Of a DNA stretch of 64,000 nucleotides, positions 35,460-45,606 are shown one piece after another; positions within the stretch are counted from its first letter, which is position 1; each line of letters opens with the position of its first letter. The notes below the pieces were generated by a model. That model was not told the DNA's origin and searched no databases. It was given only the letters and a program-made list of their open reading frames with translations. The position numbers were made by a program, and so were the translations under genes. This DNA is from Dyadobacter sp. CY345 (GTDB lineage Bacteria; Bacteroidota; Bacteroidia; Cytophagales; Spirosomataceae), in assembly GCF_021502725.1 (NCBI RefSeq), contig NZ_JAKFFS010000005.1, positions 1 through 64,000 on the forward strand. The letters run 5' to 3'.

Positions 35460-36617
35460 ATGCCAATTGATTACACAAATATTCCGTCTCCTTGTTTTGT
35501 TTTAGAAGAGTCGCTTCTTCGTAAAAACCTTTCTCTGATCGATCATGTACAAAAATCCGCCGGATGCAAGATTATTCTTGCCTTGAAAGGTTTTTCGATG
35601 TACAGCGCTTTTCCTATCGTGAAAGAATATCTGAGCGGGGCAACAGCCAGTTCACTGAATGAAGTTAAACTGATCAACGACTTCATGGGATATCAGGCTC
35701 ATACGTATATGCCGGCATACCTTGATCAGGAGTTTTCCGAGATTATGGAACGCAGCAGTCACATAACTTTTAATTCTTTCAGCCAATGGGAGCGTTTTCA
35801 GACGCGTGTTGAAGAATTCAAAACAGCCAATCCGGAGCATTCTTTATCCTGTGGAATACGTGTGAATCCGCAATATTCGGAAGTAGAAACCGATATGTAT
35901 AATCCCTGTGTACCTGGTTCACGTCTTGGAGTAACCCGCGACAAATTACCAGATACTTTGCCAGCCGGGATCGATGGAATTCATTTTCATTCTCTTTGCG
36001 AAAATGATTCATCTACATTAGAAAGAACTCTTGAAGCGCTTGAATCTCGTTTTGCAGATCTTTTGCATCAGGCGAAATGGCTCAACATGGGTGGTGGACA
36101 TTTGATGACCAGAGAAGGATATGATATTGATAAGCTGATCAATCTTGTTCAAAAAATTCGTGAAAAATACAATATTGAAGTCATTCTTGAACCCGGTTCG
36201 GCAATAGCCTGGCGGACTGGTGAGCTGGTAACCACTGTACTTGATGTTATGGATAGTCAAGGAATTGACGTGGCGATTTTGGACACTTCATTCGCCGCGC
36301 ATATGCCTGATACTTTGGAAATGCCTTACAAACCTGTGATCAGAGGCGCATACCAGGAAGCACAACCGGGAAAACCAACGTACAGAATGGGAGGGATGAC
36401 CTGCCTTGCGGGAGACTTTATCGGAGATTACTCATTTGATAAGCCATTAGAGATCGGTGATCAGATTATCTTTGAAGATATGATCCATTATACAATGGTA
36501 AAAACGACAACTTTTAACGGTGTTAATCTACCTTCCATTGGTATCTGGCAAAAAAATGGCACTTTTCGCTTGATCCGGTCATTTGGATATGAGAGTTTTA
36601 AAGACCGTTTATCGTAA
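35460..36617 (+). CDS. nspC: Carboxynorspermidine decarboxylase
   Basis: About 385 residues from the ATG; a TTG 12 bases upstream is open but less likely. It is a fold-type III (alanine-racemase-like) decarboxylase. The PLP lysine is in ILALKGFSMYSAFP (near residue 40), with SLCENDSS, NMGGGHLMT, EPGSAIAWRTGELV and LDTSFAAHMPD as further NspC/LysA-type blocks. It makes norspermidine or spermidine from the carboxylated precursors in the alternative polyamine pathway. The partner carboxynorspermidine dehydrogenase is not in the window. A strong terminator follows. Confidence 0.92.
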   Translation: MPIDYTNIPSPCFVLEESLLRKNLSLIDHVQKSAGCKIILALKGFSMYSAFPIVKEYLSGATASSLNEVKLINDFMGYQAHTYMPAYLDQEFSEIMERSSHITFNSFSQWERFQTRVEEFKTANPEHSLSCGIRVNPQYSEVETDMYNPCVPGSRLGVTRDKLPDTLPAGIDGIHFHSLCENDSSTLERTLEALESRFADLLHQAKWLNMGGGHLMTREGYDIDKLINLVQKIREKYNIEVILEPGSAIAWRTGELVTTVLDVMDSQGIDVAILDTSFAAHMPDTLEMPYKPVIRGAYQEAQPGKPTYRMGGMTCLAGDFIGDYSFDKPLEIGDQIIFEDMIHYTMVKTTTFNGVNLPSIGIWQKNGTFRLIRSFGYESFKDRLS

Positions 36618-36622
36618 TTAAT

Positions 36623-36661
36623 AAGGATCTTACAGATGTTAATTTCATCTGTAAGATCCTT
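36623..36661. terminator. Strong bidirectional terminator
   Basis: A perfect 16-bp stem (AAGGATCTTACAGATG with its complement) around a 7-base loop, between the convergent nspC and PIG-L genes. T-rich sequence lies on the plus-strand side. Confidence 0.85.
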
Positions 36662-36666
36662 CATTT

Positions 36667-37560
36667 TTAGGGGAGCATTGGAAATAACTTCCTGATTTCT
36701 TCCGTTGTCGGTTGTTTTCCATATTCACAGATTTCAAAAACTTCCGCCTGTTTTACCAATTCCGCTTTTTCTTTTCCGTACCACTTATCCAGAGAAATCT
36801 TTATTTCAGGCGTCACAGATGATCTTTTTTCCATTGCCGCCAGGAGCCATTTTTTTCGTTCTTCCAAATCTTTTGGAACATTTTCCAGGTCCTGATTTGT
36901 CCACGGCAACCATTCATAAAATTGAGAAACGTGTGCGTCCAGACCGTGAACTTTCTGTGGCATTACCCCGGTGATATCGACAGCAATATCCGGCCTGAAC
37001 GGATTCGGCTTTTGGAAACGATCACGAAAGTAAAGAAACACAGGGTTTTTTCTCAAGGGCGGAACGTTACTTGCAATATTAGGAACGATGACCAGATAGG
37101 CAGCATCCTGTACAATGACGCCGGTATTTCTATGATCCGGATGATAATCATTAGTTCTTGGGGCAATCACAATGTCTGCGTTCCACTTTCTGATCTGCCT
37201 GATCACTTCAAGGCGGTTTTCCAGCGTCGGCATCAATTCACCGTCATTATTTTTCAAAACTTCATATTCAATTCCAAAACGTTTTGCAGCTTCCTTCGCT
37301 TCTTTCAGTCGGCGGTAATAAATCTGCCCCTCATTCATGCTCTGATGGCCTTTATCTCCGTTTGTCAGCGACACGAATTTCACTTTATGCCCCATTGAAG
37401 AATAAAGCAGAGCAATGCCACCGGCTCCCAGGTCGCAATCGTCGGGATGAGCACCGAAAACAATGACGCGTATAGGGGAGAAAGGTTCTGGTTTTACATT
37501 CTGTGCCTGTGTTATAAAAGAGACAGAACTGACCCAAAGGAATAGAATATACTTTTTCAT
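36667..37560 (-). CDS. PIG-L-family deacetylase
   Basis: A 297-residue protein with a short signal peptide (ILFLWVSSVSFITQAQ). The zinc motif is GAHPDDCDLGAGG near residue 36, and a second His is in YHPDHRNTG. PIG-L/LmbE enzymes remove N-acetyl groups from GlcNAc-containing substrates. The exported location suggests cell-wall, capsule or scavenged glycan substrates. It is monocistronic. Confidence 0.9.
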   Translation of the reverse strand: MKKYILFLWVSSVSFITQAQNVKPEPFSPIRVIVFGAHPDDCDLGAGGIALLYSSMGHKVKFVSLTNGDKGHQSMNEGQIYYRRLKEAKEAAKRFGIEYEVLKNNDGELMPTLENRLEVIRQIRKWNADIVIAPRTNDYHPDHRNTGVIVQDAAYLVIVPNIASNVPPLRKNPVFLYFRDRFQKPNPFRPDIAVDITGVMPQKVHGLDAHVSQFYEWLPWTNQDLENVPKDLEERKKWLLAAMEKRSSVTPEIKISLDKWYGKEKAELVKQAEVFEICEYGKQPTTEEIRKLFPMLP

Positions 37561-37811
37561 AAGTCAGATTAATTAAGTAAAGGTTTAGTGTTTGCTAAAA
37601 ATAATCAAATTTCTTGAATCCTGTCTGGGTCATAAAATATAACCTGACATACGAAAAATTGTATTTTTAAGGCGGATTAGCGGCATAAGTGCAATCCCGG
37701 AAATGTTCAAATAAAATTTTTTTATGCGGTTATTACATAGACTTACAATCGCTTACGCAGGGTTATAGAAATATTTCAAGCCCAAGTCATGAAAATCTGT
37801 CTTTTTTGCTG

Positions 37812-37819
37812 TACTTTTG
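37812..37819 (+). promoter_or_regulatory. Candidate -7 promoter box of pyrG
   Basis: TACTTTTG matches TAnnTTTG, 33 bases before the pyrG ATG at 37853. It overlaps an upstream in-frame start codon, which argues that the downstream ATG is the real one. Confidence 0.45.
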
Positions 37820-37852
37820 TATCCCGTAATCATAGAAAAAAAGCAAAGTCTT

Positions 37853-39499
37853 ATGGCTTCCAAAGCACGAAAGACCGCTAAGTACATTTTCGTTACGGGC
37901 GGTGTTACATCATCATTAGGTAAAGGGATTATAGCTTCATCTCTCGCTAAATTGCTGCAAGCCAGAGGGCTTTCAGTCACAATCCAAAAATTTGATCCGT
38001 ATATAAATATTGATCCGGGAACTATGAATCCTTACGAGCATGGCGAATGTTACGTAACGGACGATGGTGCGGAAACGGATCTTGACTTAGGTCACTACGA
38101 GCGTTTTTTAAACGTCAGCACTTCTCAGGCAAATAATGTTACTACTGGTCGGGTTTATCACAATGTTATAACCGCTGAAAGACGCGGAGATTTCCTTGGT
38201 AAAACTGTTCAGGTTGTTCCTCACATTACCGATGAGTTAAAAAGAAATATGATGTTGCTGGGTCAAACCGGTGATTATGATATTGTTATTACTGAAATTG
38301 GTGGTTGTGTAGGTGATATTGAGTCACTTCCTTTTTTGGAAGCAGTTCGTCAAATAAAATTTGAACTGGAACACCACGACACATTAATCATTCACCTGAC
38401 TCTTATTCCGTATCTGAATTCTGCGGGTGAATTAAAAACAAAGCCAACGCAGCACTCGGTAAGGATGTTGCAGGAATCAGGTATCCAGCCGGATATTCTT
38501 GTTTGTCGTACCGAACATCCATTGCCAACAGATCTTCGTAAGAAAATTGCATTGTTCTGTAACGTTCAGGTTAATTCCGTTATCGAAGCCATGGACGCCG
38601 ACACAATTTATGCTGTGCCGTTGTTGATGTTAAAAGAAAGACTGGATCAGCGTGCACTGTATATGCTTGACATATATAATGATAAAGACGTTGACCTTGA
38701 TGCCTGGAAGACATTCCTTTCTCGACTAAAAAATCCGATCGACGCCATCAGAGTTGGTTTGGTTGGAAAATATGTCGAGTTACATGACGCTTACAAATCT
38801 ATTGTTGAATCATTCATTCATGCAGGTTCGGCTAATGAGTGTAAAGTGACGATTGAGTGGATACATTCTGAAAGCCTTACGCCCGAAAATGTAGTTGAAA
38901 AACTTTCCGGGTTGGATGGTGTTTTGGTTGCTCCTGGTTTTGGGGAACGCGGGATTGACGGAAAAATTGAAGCGATCCAGTATGTTCGTGAAAATGGTAT
39001 TCCTTTCTTCGGCATTTGTTTAGGTATGCAAATGGCTGTCATTGAGTATGCTCGTAATGTTGTTGGTTTGGAAGGCGCGCATTCTGTGGAAATGGATGCC
39101 TCAACAGAACATCCGGTCATTAACCTGATGGAAGATCAGAAAGATGTTGCCAATATGGGCGGAACGATGCGTTTGGGCGCCTATCCATGCCGGTTGAAAA
39201 AAGATTCTCTTGCTAACCGAATCTACGGAAAACTGAATATTAAAGAACGTCACCGTCACCGTTACGAATTTAATAACAAATATTTGAAAGCTTTCGAGGA
39301 GAAAGGACTAATGGCTACTGGTATCAATCCGGACAACAATCTGGTTGAGATGGTGGAACTTCCGGGACACCCTTTTTACGTGGGCGTGCAGTTTCACCCT
39401 GAATTGAAAAGTACGGTTATGAACCCGCATCCGCTGTTCGTAAATTTCGTAAAAGCGGCGTTGACATATTCATTGGAAAAACGTTCAGTTGTGTCCTGA
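37853..39499 (+). CDS. pyrG: CTP synthase
   Basis: A 548-residue enzyme that aminates UTP to CTP with glutamine. The synthetase domain begins KYIFVTGGVTSSLGKGI; the glutamine amidotransferase domain has the catalytic Cys in FFGICLGMQMA and the His/Glu pair in GVQFHPE. Length is normal for the family. A start at 37817 is open, but it lies on the -7 box; the ATG at 37853 gives the standard N-terminus. yidC follows after 96 bases. Confidence 0.97.
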   Translation: MASKARKTAKYIFVTGGVTSSLGKGIIASSLAKLLQARGLSVTIQKFDPYINIDPGTMNPYEHGECYVTDDGAETDLDLGHYERFLNVSTSQANNVTTGRVYHNVITAERRGDFLGKTVQVVPHITDELKRNMMLLGQTGDYDIVITEIGGCVGDIESLPFLEAVRQIKFELEHHDTLIIHLTLIPYLNSAGELKTKPTQHSVRMLQESGIQPDILVCRTEHPLPTDLRKKIALFCNVQVNSVIEAMDADTIYAVPLLMLKERLDQRALYMLDIYNDKDVDLDAWKTFLSRLKNPIDAIRVGLVGKYVELHDAYKSIVESFIHAGSANECKVTIEWIHSESLTPENVVEKLSGLDGVLVAPGFGERGIDGKIEAIQYVRENGIPFFGICLGMQMAVIEYARNVVGLEGAHSVEMDASTEHPVINLMEDQKDVANMGGTMRLGAYPCRLKKDSLANRIYGKLNIKERHRHRYEFNNKYLKAFEEKGLMATGINPDNNLVEMVELPGHPFYVGVQFHPELKSTVMNPHPLFVNFVKAALTYSLEKRSVVS

Positions 39500-39545
39500 T
39501 TTGATCTATTCCTCTAATCAGGAAAGCCAATCAGGAAAAACTTAT

Positions 39546-39553
39546 TACCTTTG
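39546..39553 (+). promoter_or_regulatory. Candidate -7 promoter box of yidC
   Basis: TACCTTTG matches TAnnTTTG, 42 bases before the yidC ATG. No -33 element is evident. Confidence 0.4.
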
Positions 39554-39595
39554 CCCTCCCGAAGAGGATAATATTTCAATAATTTTTAGTTTAGA

Positions 39596-41419
39596 ATGGA
39601 TAAAAATTTTGTAATCGGCTTAGTACTTATAATGCTAATGCTGGTCGGCTATCAGTTTCTGGTTCCAAAACCAGTTGAACCCGCTCCGATAGCCCAAGTG
39701 AATTCGGACTCTGCCAAGGCTGCCACAGCACAAGCAGCGATAAAAGCAGATACCACGACGCAGGCAACCGTATCAGGCGATACAGCCGTAGTGAAAATCG
39801 CCCCTCAGGACCTGGTTATAGAAACCACAGATTCCCGTATTGTTTTTACAAATAAGGGTGGTGTTTTAAAAGAAGTAATGTTGAAAAAATACAAAACTTA
39901 TGATAAAAAACCCCTTTACCTTATCGTTGAAAACCACAATAAATTTCAAATTAACTTCCCGACACAAACAGGGAATGTAAATTTGGCTGATCAGTTTTTC
40001 ACGACTTCTTCAAAAGGTCAAACGCTTGCAGCGAAGGATTCGGCAATAATCACTTATCGTACTGATTTGGGTAAAAACCAGTTTGTTGAACAAACCTACG
40101 TTGTTCACGGCACTGGTTATGTGATTGACTATGGTATCAAATCCAATAGCCTCGTAGCCGGTGATAAGTCAATTCAGCTGGATTGGAAAAATGATCTTCT
40201 GAAACTTGAAAATGATATGACTGAAAACCGTAAGGCGATTACAGTCAATTATTATACCGACGGACTGCATAGTTTATCACAAAGCCCAACTGCAAACGAA
40301 GAAGCAAAAGCAGAAGATCCTGTTAAATGGTTTACCATTAAGCATAAATATTTTCTTGCTGGTTTAATTGCTGAAAAACACCCGTTTACAAATGTGGATG
40401 TTAAAACGGATGTGAATGTCAATGACACAACGATTGTGAAAACTGCGAATGTTGCAGCGTCAATCCCCATGTCGGCCGTTCAGAAAAACGAAGCAAATTT
40501 CCACTTCTACATTGGGCCAAATGATTACCATATCGTTCAAAAAGTTCAGGCTGAGAATTTTGAGGAAAACGTTTATCTGGGTTACGCATTTCTGAAACCA
40601 ATTAATAAGTACTTCCTAGTTCCATTATTTAACTTTTTGGAAGGATTTATTTCAAATTATGGTCTTTTAATAATCTGTCTTGTATTATTTGTAAAAACGC
40701 TGCTGACGCCGCTGACCTACAAATCATACATCAGTATGGCTAAAATGAAACTGCTCGCTCCTGAGCTGGAAGAACTTAAAGCCAAAAATCCTGATGACGC
40801 TGCAAAACAACAGCAGGATCAAATGAAGTTGTATCAGGAAGTTGGTGTAAGTCCGCTAAGTGGCTGTATACCAGTACTTGCGACTATGCCTATTCTGTTT
40901 TCGCTCTTTTTCCTGTTCCCAAACCTGATCGAGCTAAGGCAGCAATCTTTCCTTTGGGCTGGCGATTTGTCGACTTATGATACATTTATCAAACTTCCGT
41001 TTGCGCTTCCTTTTTATGGAGATCACGTGAGTTTGTTCACGATCATGATGACGATTTCAAGTATCGGATATGCATATTATAACAATCAGATTACACCGAA
41101 CCAGCCCGGTCCGGTGAACATGAAAATGCTGAGTTATATCATGCCGCTGATGTTCATGTTCGTTCTGAACTCGTTCCCTGCTGGTTTGACGTTCTACTAT
41201 TTTGTTTCCAACGTTGTTACAATCGGACAGCAATTGCTGATCAAAAAGTTTGTGAACGAAGATAAAATAAGGAATATTCTTGAAGAAAATCGTAAGAAAA
41301 ATGCTTCGGGAGAGAAAAAGCAAACGAAGTTCCAGAAGTATCTTGAAAAATCGTTACAGGCTGCTGATGAAGCTAAAAAGAAACAAGCTGACTTAGAAAA
41401 ACGTACAAAACGTAAATAA
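39596..41419 (+). CDS. yidC: Membrane protein insertase YidC
   Basis: A 607-residue Oxa1/YidC insertase of the Gram-negative type. One N-terminal helix (FVIGLVLIMLMLVGYQFLV) precedes a large periplasmic beta domain (about 60-340). The conserved five-helix core starts near 350 and contains MKLLAPELEELKAKNP, SPLSGCIPVLATMPILFSLF and MPLMFMFVLNSFPAGLTFYY. The C-terminal tail is basic and Lys-rich, probably for ribosome contact. It inserts inner-membrane proteins with or without SecYEG. A terminator follows. Confidence 0.97.
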   Translation: MDKNFVIGLVLIMLMLVGYQFLVPKPVEPAPIAQVNSDSAKAATAQAAIKADTTTQATVSGDTAVVKIAPQDLVIETTDSRIVFTNKGGVLKEVMLKKYKTYDKKPLYLIVENHNKFQINFPTQTGNVNLADQFFTTSSKGQTLAAKDSAIITYRTDLGKNQFVEQTYVVHGTGYVIDYGIKSNSLVAGDKSIQLDWKNDLLKLENDMTENRKAITVNYYTDGLHSLSQSPTANEEAKAEDPVKWFTIKHKYFLAGLIAEKHPFTNVDVKTDVNVNDTTIVKTANVAASIPMSAVQKNEANFHFYIGPNDYHIVQKVQAENFEENVYLGYAFLKPINKYFLVPLFNFLEGFISNYGLLIICLVLFVKTLLTPLTYKSYISMAKMKLLAPELEELKAKNPDDAAKQQQDQMKLYQEVGVSPLSGCIPVLATMPILFSLFFLFPNLIELRQQSFLWAGDLSTYDTFIKLPFALPFYGDHVSLFTIMMTISSIGYAYYNNQITPNQPGPVNMKMLSYIMPLMFMFVLNSFPAGLTFYYFVSNVVTIGQQLLIKKFVNEDKIRNILEENRKKNASGEKKQTKFQKYLEKSLQAADEAKKKQADLEKRTKRK

Positions 41420-41443
41420 TAAGGCATTTTACCAATCGAGGAG

Positions 41444-41473
41444 GGGCAATGTTTCTGCAAGGAAACATTGCCC
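41444..41473 (+). terminator. Terminator after yidC
   Basis: GGGCAATGTTTC pairs perfectly with GAAACATTGCCC over a 6-base loop, followed by GTTTCTTTTT. Confidence 0.85.
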
Positions 41474-41539
41474 GTTTCTTTTTCCCTAAAAACGGTTTTC
41501 GTAATTTGACCCACCAAATTTAATCTGCCTAAAACGCCA

Positions 41540-43249
41540 ATGAGATTTTCCATTTTGTTAATACTATTCATTTTTGCCGGATTGAGCAACTTTTCAATGG
41601 CTCAAACACCAGCACAAAATGAAACGAAATATAAAGCAGCTGTCTCCGATGTAAAAAAAGGGGCTTATAATATTGCCATTGAAAAACTGGCTCCTTTAAC
41701 CAGTACCAACATTCAGGCTCCCTATTCGCCGTATGCGCATTATTATTACGCGTTAAGCGCCTATAATCTTAAACGATATAGAGAAAGTAAGCAAATGCTT
41801 CTTCAGCTTATCAGCCGTTATCCGGCCTGGAACAAAGTTAATGACGCCTACTATCTTCTTGGAGCCAATCATCTTGCTACGGAACAGTATAAGGAAGGCC
41901 TTGGATTTTTACAGCGAATCAAAGACTCTTCGTATAATAAAGACGTCCAGGCTCTTAAACAGCATTATTTTGGAGAGATAAAAGACTTAAATAAATTGAA
42001 GGAAATTCAGAGACAATTTCCTGAGGATCGTGACATAGCAATCGAGCTCATTCAATTTATTGATCGTTCCCCTGCATCAACCAAAACTGACGCTTTGCAA
42101 GCAGAACAGTTAATAGCTCAATTTAAAGTAAGCAGTAAGGAAAAAAAATCTACGGAGGCAGACGGTCCGCAAAAAAGCATTCCGAAAACTGAGGGACAAT
42201 GGGAGAAAGGATATTTAAATGTTGCGGTTATGCTGCCCTTTCGGTTGGACGAGTTTAATACTTCAAAAAGAAGAACCAATCAATTTGCATACGACTATTA
42301 TCTTGGGCTGGTGCAGGCGCAGAAAAAATTGGACACAGAAGGTGTCAAAATTAATCTGCTGGCTTATGACGTCACGAATGAGGCAAAGTCAATTAGTGGA
42401 ATTATAGGTAATTCTGAATTTCAACAGTCCGACCTTGTTATCGGCCCGTTGTATCCAAGTACTTTTGACGTAGCCGCCGGATATGTAACAAATGCCAACA
42501 TGTTCATGCTCAATCCTTTGTCAACAGACGCAAGCTTGTTATCCCGGGGAGAAAATATGTATCTGGCACATCCTTCTATTCAGTTTCAGATTCAAAAAGC
42601 TGCGGAATGGATGAAGTCTGTCGCACCGGGACCGGCCGTAGCCATCTATTATGGGAATAATGCGAAAGATTCCGTGATGGCTTTTTCTTATGCAAACGAG
42701 ATTAAATTGCGCGGCGGACGGGTTTTGGAAATGCTGAAAATCATTGCGGACAGAGAATGGCTCGAAAATAAAATGTCACAATTTACGACAACTAAGCCTT
42801 CGCACGTTGCAGTTTTTGCTTCCGATGGAAGTTCAGGTGCTACAGTACTTGATGTTTTAAATGCAAGAACATTAACGACAGTTCCGGTTTTGGCTAATTC
42901 TGCCAGTTTCAATTTGCAGCAATCCCGTCTGGGTAAATACGGTTCGCGGCTTTATCTGATCGAAACTGATTACATTGATCGTGAAAAGGATCAGGTTCGG
43001 GAATTTCAAAAGGAGTACTGGGCAGCAACAAATACTTTCCCGTCTTCTTATTCGTATCAGGGATATGACCAGTTACTGTTTTTCGGACGTATGCTCGCCA
43101 AGTACAAGGATAGTCTTAAACGAGGTTTGGAGATGAGAAAGTATGATGATGATTACCTTCTTTCAGGTTTTGACTATACAAAGTCACGCGAAAATCAGAT
43201 TCAGCCGTTATTAAAATATAGTGGCACAAAATGGGTGCCGGTTAGATAA
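41540..43249 (+). CDS. Periplasmic-binding-fold protein with TPR region (LpoA/LivJ-like)
   Basis: A 569-residue exported protein. A signal peptide (ILLILFIFAGLSNFSMAQ) is followed by a helical TPR-like region (about 25-190, with SPYAHYYYALSAYNLKRYRE) and a type I periplasmic-binding domain (about 210-560; LNVAVMLPFRLDEFN, DLVIGPLYPS). This architecture resembles penicillin-binding-protein activators such as LpoA and ABC amino-acid binding proteins. No ABC permease is nearby, so a peptidoglycan-related or sensing role is plausible. hemL starts 7 bases later. Confidence 0.8.
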   Translation: MRFSILLILFIFAGLSNFSMAQTPAQNETKYKAAVSDVKKGAYNIAIEKLAPLTSTNIQAPYSPYAHYYYALSAYNLKRYRESKQMLLQLISRYPAWNKVNDAYYLLGANHLATEQYKEGLGFLQRIKDSSYNKDVQALKQHYFGEIKDLNKLKEIQRQFPEDRDIAIELIQFIDRSPASTKTDALQAEQLIAQFKVSSKEKKSTEADGPQKSIPKTEGQWEKGYLNVAVMLPFRLDEFNTSKRRTNQFAYDYYLGLVQAQKKLDTEGVKINLLAYDVTNEAKSISGIIGNSEFQQSDLVIGPLYPSTFDVAAGYVTNANMFMLNPLSTDASLLSRGENMYLAHPSIQFQIQKAAEWMKSVAPGPAVAIYYGNNAKDSVMAFSYANEIKLRGGRVLEMLKIIADREWLENKMSQFTTTKPSHVAVFASDGSSGATVLDVLNARTLTTVPVLANSASFNLQQSRLGKYGSRLYLIETDYIDREKDQVREFQKEYWAATNTFPSSYSYQGYDQLLFFGRMLAKYKDSLKRGLEMRKYDDDYLLSGFDYTKSRENQIQPLLKYSGTKWVPVR

Positions 43250-43256
43250 TTAAATT

Positions 43257-44549
43257 ATGAATATTTCAACAAGTCAGGCGTTATTTGAAAAAGCGCAAAA
43301 TTTTATTCCGGGTGGTGTGAATTCGCCCGTACGTGCCTTTCGCGCGGTTGGAGGTTCTCCGGTTTTTATAAAATCTGCGAAAGGGCCATATATTTATGAC
43401 GAAGACGATAATGAATATATTGAATTAATAAATTCCTGGGGACCGATGATTCTTGGTCATGGGCATGAGTTAATTCAAAAAGCAGTTTCTGATGCGATTC
43501 AGCATTCTTTTTCCTTTGGCGCTCCAACGAGACGGGAAGTTGAAATGGCGGAGTTGATCACTTCAATGGTTCCGTCGATCGAAAAAGTTCGTATGGTGAA
43601 CTCGGGTACGGAAGCGACCATGTCTGCTATTCGTGTCGCAAGAGGATTTACAGGCCGTGACAAAATTATCAAGTTTGAAGGATGTTACCACGGACACGGT
43701 GATAGCTTTTTAATTGCTGCGGGAAGTGGAGCTGTAACTTTTGGAACTCCAGATAGTCCTGGCGTGACAAAAGGTGTGGCGAACGATACACTAACGGCTC
43801 CATATAATGATCTTGAAGCAGTGCAGAAATTGGTTGATGCCAATAAGGGACATATCGCAGCATTGATTCTTGAACCTGTTGTCGGTAACATGGGTTGCGT
43901 ATTGCCAGCTGACGGATTTCTGGAAGGACTGCGTAAAATTTGTGACGAAGAAGGAATCGTTTTGATCTTCGATGAGGTGATGACAGGATTTCGTTTGTCA
44001 AAAGGTGGTGCGCAGGAACGTTTCGGGATCAAACCAGATTTAACGACTTTGGGTAAAATAATTGGCGGAGGTATGCCAGTCGGTGCTTATGGCGGGAAGG
44101 CTGAGATTATGAACTGGGTTTCTCCGCTAGGGCCTGTTTATCAGGCAGGAACACTGTCCGGTAATCCGATTGCTATGGCAGCCGGCTTAACTATGCTGAA
44201 TTATCTGAATGAGCATCCTGAGGTTTATTCACAACTTGAACTGTCGGGTCATAAGCTGGTCAACGGGTTTCGGAATTCTATGAAAAAATTAGGCTTAAAT
44301 TATACGATCAATAGCGTCGGTTCAATGTATACTTTGTTTTTTACAGAGCAGCAAGTAACTGATTTTCCGTCAGCAAAATCGTCGGATCTGCCGCTATTTG
44401 GTAAGTATTTTCATGCGATGCTGGACCGAGGAATATATATGGGCCCGTCACAATTTGAAAGTATGTTTTTGTCAACCGCTCTGGAAGACAGCCATATCGA
44501 AAGAATTATTCAAGCGAACGAAGAGTCTCTTCAGGAAGTAATCGGCTAG
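43257..44549 (+). CDS. hemL: Glutamate-1-semialdehyde 2,1-aminomutase
   Basis: A 430-residue class III aminotransferase-fold enzyme. It converts glutamate-1-semialdehyde to 5-aminolevulinate, the C5 route to haem. Seen: FIPGGVNSPVRAFRAVGGSP at the N-terminus, VNSGTEATMSA, LIFDEVMTGFR, and the PLP lysine Lys267 in LGKIIGGGMPVGAYGG. Length is typical. It is the middle gene of a tightly packed run with the binding-fold protein and the glycosyltransferase. Confidence 0.96.
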   Translation: MNISTSQALFEKAQNFIPGGVNSPVRAFRAVGGSPVFIKSAKGPYIYDEDDNEYIELINSWGPMILGHGHELIQKAVSDAIQHSFSFGAPTRREVEMAELITSMVPSIEKVRMVNSGTEATMSAIRVARGFTGRDKIIKFEGCYHGHGDSFLIAAGSGAVTFGTPDSPGVTKGVANDTLTAPYNDLEAVQKLVDANKGHIAALILEPVVGNMGCVLPADGFLEGLRKICDEEGIVLIFDEVMTGFRLSKGGAQERFGIKPDLTTLGKIIGGGMPVGAYGGKAEIMNWVSPLGPVYQAGTLSGNPIAMAAGLTMLNYLNEHPEVYSQLELSGHKLVNGFRNSMKKLGLNYTINSVGSMYTLFFTEQQVTDFPSAKSSDLPLFGKYFHAMLDRGIYMGPSQFESMFLSTALEDSHIERIIQANEESLQEVIG

Positions 44550-44552
44550 GCG

Positions 44553-45563
44553 ATGCGAAAATATTCTGTCATAATTCCTGTATATAACCGTCCTGACGAA
44601 TTGCAGGAATTACTGACTTGTCTTTGTACACAATCGTACAAAAATTTTGAAGTAATTATCGTTGAAGATGGTTCTAAAATCATGGCTGATGACGTTGTGG
44701 AATCTTTCAAAAACCGTCTGGACGTACATTATTTCTATAAAGAAAATGGTGGACAGGGTTTCGCAAGAAATACTGGTTTTGAGAAAGCTTCCGGAGATTA
44801 TTTTATTCTCTTAGATTCGGATGCATTGATTGAACCAGAGTACCTGTCGATCGTTGATACGAAACTTAATAATGAATATGTTGACCTTTATGGAGGACCG
44901 GATACAGACCATCCGTCTTTTTCTCCCATCCAAAAGGCAATCAGTTATTCCATGACTTCCTTCTTCACAACAGGAGGGATACGCGGTAAAAAAAATAACA
45001 TGGGTGGAACATTTCATCCACGGAGTTTCAATATGGGGCTTTCACGTGCGGTTTGGGAGCGGACGGGAGGTTTTTTGACAAGCAGGATGGGAGAGGATAT
45101 TTTGTTCAGTATTGCTGCTTTAAGGCTTGGTTTCAAGTCTGCACTTATTCCGGAAGCATTTATTTATCACAAACGCAGAACGCAATTTGGTCAATTTTTT
45201 CGCCAGCTAAAATTCTTCGGACGTGCAAGAATCAATATTGCCCGTTTTTATCCGGATGAGCTAAAACTGGTACACACTTTCCCGCTGCTTTTCACTGTTG
45301 GTGTATGCAGTATACCTTTCTGGTTTTTTATTTTTAAACCATTTTTTTTTCTCGGCCTTGCAGGATTATCGCTCTACGTAATTCTTTTATTCAGTGATGC
45401 GCTTAAAACAACAAAAAGCCTGCACGTGGCGAGTTTGAGTCTAATCGCTGCTTTCGTTCAGCTTTTCGGTTACGGCGTAGGGTTTATACAGGAAGGTTGG
45501 ACGAGGATATGGGAGAAAAAATCGCATCGGGAGACTGGCGCAGCCATTGAGTATCCATCTTGA
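44553..45563 (+). CDS. Family 2 glycosyltransferase
   Basis: A 336-residue GT-A glycosyltransferase. The N-terminal nucleotide-sugar fold shows YSVIIPVYNRPDELQ, VIIVEDGS and the LLDSDALIEP metal motif; the region around RMGEDILFSIAALRLGF holds a likely catalytic ED. Two C-terminal hydrophobic stretches (about 245-300) suggest membrane attachment. It probably builds a surface polysaccharide or glycolipid. The ATG is 3 bases after hemL. Confidence 0.88.
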   Translation: MRKYSVIIPVYNRPDELQELLTCLCTQSYKNFEVIIVEDGSKIMADDVVESFKNRLDVHYFYKENGGQGFARNTGFEKASGDYFILLDSDALIEPEYLSIVDTKLNNEYVDLYGGPDTDHPSFSPIQKAISYSMTSFFTTGGIRGKKNNMGGTFHPRSFNMGLSRAVWERTGGFLTSRMGEDILFSIAALRLGFKSALIPEAFIYHKRRTQFGQFFRQLKFFGRARINIARFYPDELKLVHTFPLLFTVGVCSIPFWFFIFKPFFFLGLAGLSLYVILLFSDALKTTKSLHVASLSLIAAFVQLFGYGVGFIQEGWTRIWEKKSHRETGAAIEYPS

Positions 45564-45570
45564 TATAAAA

Positions 45571-45602
45571 AAAAGAGACAGGATTTTGATTCTGTCTCTT
45601 TT
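45571..45602. terminator. Bidirectional terminator
   Basis: AAAAGAGACAG pairs with CTGTCTCTTTT around a 10-base loop, between the convergent glycosyltransferase and methyltransferase genes. There are A/T runs on both sides. Confidence 0.85.
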
Positions 45603-45606
45603 AATT

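Noticed and set aside
41197-41589. 130-residue minus-strand open frame across the yidC end
   Set aside because: It runs antisense to the yidC C-terminus and through a terminator hairpin; composition is Phe/Ser-rich and unlike a real gene.
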